Source: an uncultured Ectothiorhodospiraceae bacterium (GTDB taxonomy: Bacteria > Pseudomonadota > Gammaproteobacteria > UBA6429 > Thiohalophilaceae). Taken from it: 7,599 nt of DNA. The stretch is from the NCBI GenBank assembly GCA_947259425.1, contig CAMYMO010000403.1:1-7599 (forward strand), given 5' to 3'. This document shows positions 5,760-7,599 of the stretch, piece after piece. How positions within the stretch are numbered: position 1 is the stretch's first letter; every line of letters starts with the position of its first letter. The translations under genes and the position numbers were made by a program. The notes beneath the pieces are model-generated. The model had not been told where the DNA came from. It searched no databases and saw only the letters and a program-made list of their open reading frames with translations.

Positions 5760-6800
5760 GTGCCCCAAGTAAAACTAACCGAATACAGCCATGGTGCCGG
5801 TTGCGGATGTAAGATCGCCCCCAGTTTGTTGGAGGAAATCCTGAAAAGCTCTCAACCGCCCTTTCATGATCCGCGTCTGCAGGTGGGCAATGAAACCCGG
5901 GACGATGCGGCGGTCTATGATCTCGGGAATGGTTCTTCAGTCATTAGCACAACAGATTTTTTTATGCCCATCGTTGATGATCCCTTTGAGTTCGGCCAAA
6001 TCGCCGCAACCAATGCCATCAGTGATATCTACGCGATGGGCGGCACGCCGTTAATGGCCATCGCCATTTTTGGCTGGCCAATAAAAAAACTCAGCGCTGA
6101 GATCGCGGCACAAGTCATTGAAGGCGGGCGCCATGCCTGCAGACTGGCCGGTATTGCACTCGCGGGTGGACACTCCATCGATAGCCCGGAACCTGTTTTT
6201 GGTCTGGCGGTAACCGGTCAAGCAGAAAATCAATATATAAAGCGCAACAGTCGGGCCAGCGCAAATTGTGATTTATTTCTTACCAAACCCCTGGGCATTG
6301 GTATCTTAACCACTGCAGAAAAGAAAAATGCGTTGAAATCTGAGCATTCTCGCCTCGCTATCGATACCATGCTGCAGCTAAATAAACACGGTGCTGAATT
6401 TGCTAAATTGCCTTATGTCACGGCAATGACCGACGTAACTGGGTTTGGGTTAATGGGGCACCTTGTCGAAATCTGTGAAGGTAGCGGTCTACAGGCCGAA
6501 GTTAATTATCAAGCCGTGCCTAAATTAGCTGAAGTTGAACACTATATTTCATTGGGCTGCTCCCCCGGTGGCGCACAGCGTAATTTTGATAGCTACGGAC
6601 ACCAATTAAGTACTATGAATGATGTCCAGCAAAAAATACTCTGCGACCCGCAGACATCGGGTGGGTTATTAGTCGCCGTTGATAAACATCATCGCGACGA
6701 TTTCATCAAATTAACTCAAACATTTAATCTTGATTTAGAACCTTTCGGCGAATTACGTGAAGTCATTGAGCCAACCACAACCTTAATCACGATAATTTGA
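5760..6800 (+). CDS. selD: Selenophosphate synthetase (selenide, water dikinase)
   Basis: SelD makes selenophosphate from selenide and ATP, the activated selenium donor for selenocysteine and for 2-selenouridine in tRNA. The 346-aa product is close to E. coli SelD over its full length. It has the active-site loop HGAG-C15-G-C-K18 (E. coli C17 and K20), the metal and nucleotide ligands D49 in GNETRDDAAVYD, D66 in STTDFFMP, D89 in AISDIYAMGG and D225 in MTDVTGFG, and the C-terminal DPQTSGGLL. The active-site residue is encoded as cysteine (TGC), so it is not a selenoprotein form and needs no SECIS element. The start is a GTG at 5760; it aligns with the E. coli N-terminus, and the ATG at 5746 is out of frame. 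The ribosome binding site is weak. mnmH begins 4 nt after the stop, consistent with coupled expression. Confidence 0.97.
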   Translation: MPQVKLTEYSHGAGCGCKIAPSLLEEILKSSQPPFHDPRLQVGNETRDDAAVYDLGNGSSVISTTDFFMPIVDDPFEFGQIAATNAISDIYAMGGTPLMAIAIFGWPIKKLSAEIAAQVIEGGRHACRLAGIALAGGHSIDSPEPVFGLAVTGQAENQYIKRNSRASANCDLFLTKPLGIGILTTAEKKNALKSEHSRLAIDTMLQLNKHGAEFAKLPYVTAMTDVTGFGLMGHLVEICEGSGLQAEVNYQAVPKLAEVEHYISLGCSPGGAQRNFDSYGHQLSTMNDVQQKILCDPQTSGGLLVAVDKHHRDDFIKLTQTFNLDLEPFGELREVIEPTTTLITII

Positions 6801-6804
6801 TGCT

Positions 6805-7599
6805 ATGATGACTGAACAAACAGTCGAACTTCCGCAACGAGATGATTACCGCTCATTATTTCTAAGCAATACACCGTTACTGGATGTTCGAGCGCCGGTC
6901 GAATTTACTCAGGGTGCCTTTCCTTTCACAGAAAACCTCCCGCTCATGAATGATCACGAACGAACCGAAATTGGTATTCGCTACAAACATCTCGGACAAG
7001 ATGAAGCCATAAAGCTGGGACATAAACTCATCCAGGGCGATATTAAATCAGAACGCATCGATCACTGGGAAAACTTCATAAAACAACACCCACAAGGCGC
7101 GCTGTATTGTTTTCGTGGTGGTATGCGCTCTAAAATTTCTCAACAGTGGATTTTTGAACGAACAGGCATTACTTACCCCAGGATCAAAGGTGGCTATAAA
7201 GCCATGCGTCGTTTTTTGATTGATGAGCTCGAAGTATCTTCGCAGCTTATAGAGCCTATAATACTGGGTGGACGCACCGGTGCGGGAAAAACCCTTTTCT
7301 TAAAAAAAATCAAACAGCAGATTGACCTTGAAGGCATTTTTCATCATCGAGGTTCGGTGTTTGGAAGACATGCCACCGCACAACCTTCACAGATCGATAT
7401 TGAAAATACCTTATCGATAAAGCTTTTGAAATTTCTTAACCAAGGCGGCAAACAAATTATTCTGGAAGATGAAGGTAATAATATTGGCTCACGAAGCCTC
7501 CCGCAAAACTTTTACAAAAAAATGCAGCTATCCCCTATCGTGCTACTTGAAGCCAGCACGGAGGAGCGAATCAATAACACCTTCCAGGAATACATTATT
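6805..7599 (+). CDS. mnmH: tRNA 2-selenouridine synthase (cut by window edge)
   Basis: MnmH (SelU, YbbB) converts 2-thiouridine to 2-selenouridine at the wobble position of tRNAs for Lys, Glu and Gln, through a geranylated intermediate, using selenophosphate from SelD. The open frame gives 265 residues and has no stop before the edge; the family is usually about 360-370 aa, so roughly the last quarter is missing. The rhodanese-like domain starts with LLDVRAPVEF (25-34) and has the catalytic cysteine C102 in YCFRGGMRS. A P-loop domain follows, with Walker A G-R-T-G-A-G-K-T at 156-163 and a Walker B-like IILEDE at 218-223. Two adjacent ATGs (6805 and 6808) are possible starts, with no clear ribosome binding site, so translation probably depends on coupling to selD, which ends 4 nt upstream. 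The assignment is secure. Confidence 0.96.
   Translation, partial: MMTEQTVELPQRDDYRSLFLSNTPLLDVRAPVEFTQGAFPFTENLPLMNDHERTEIGIRYKHLGQDEAIKLGHKLIQGDIKSERIDHWENFIKQHPQGALYCFRGGMRSKISQQWIFERTGITYPRIKGGYKAMRRFLIDELEVSSQLIEPIILGGRTGAGKTLFLKKIKQQIDLEGIFHHRGSVFGRHATAQPSQIDIENTLSIKLLKFLNQGGKQIILEDEGNNIGSRSLPQNFYKKMQLSPIVLLEASTEERINNTFQEYII

Noticed and set aside
5760..5830. SECIS element or UGA codon in selD
   Set aside because: The active-site codon is TGC and the frame has no internal TGA, so SelD is a cysteine form.

Overview
The window looks like a chromosomal segment of a gammaproteobacterium of moderate to low GC. Three protein products point that way. The selenophosphate synthetase is close to the E. 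coli form along its whole length. The rubredoxin reductase resembles Pseudomonas RubB. The tRNA 2-selenouridine synthase is of the usual proteobacterial kind. These assignments come from recalled family sequences, not from a search. No insertion sequence, CRISPR array, rRNA or tRNA gene was seen.

Layout. The left third is on the minus strand: the 5' part of a gene for a large exported protein of unknown function (start at 740, running off the left edge), and a rubredoxin–rubredoxin reductase operon (rubA 2346-2182, rubB 2164-1013). A 106-bp divergent promoter region (2347-2452) carries a perfect 11-bp inverted repeat. To its right is a tight plus-strand run of five genes (2453-5673): a secreted protein joining an alpha/beta-hydrolase-like region to a TlpA-type thioredoxin domain, prolipoprotein diacylglyceryl transferase (lgt), a DUF2007 protein, a small cysteine-containing lipoprotein, and a four-helix membrane protein. 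After an 86-bp gap with a candidate promoter come selD and mnmH (selU). These form a two-gene unit for making selenophosphate and inserting selenium into the tRNA wobble uridine; mnmH runs off the right edge.

How the genes fit together. RubB passes electrons from NAD(P)H to rubredoxin RubA; the final acceptor is not in the window. The five-gene run has a cell-envelope theme. Lgt could lipidate the lipoprotein encoded two genes downstream, and the TlpA domain could act on periplasmic thiols, possibly the lipoprotein's four other cysteines. That functional link is an inference from gene order. Three genes (the left-edge gene, rubA, mnmH) were found by translating the sequence directly, because they are short or cut by the window edge.

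Nothing in the window is clearly a new defence or mobile system. The best leads are the hydrolase-like/TlpA fusion with its Lgt–lipoprotein–membrane-protein neighbours, the Bacteroidetes-like look of Lgt, and the inverted repeat between the divergent operons.
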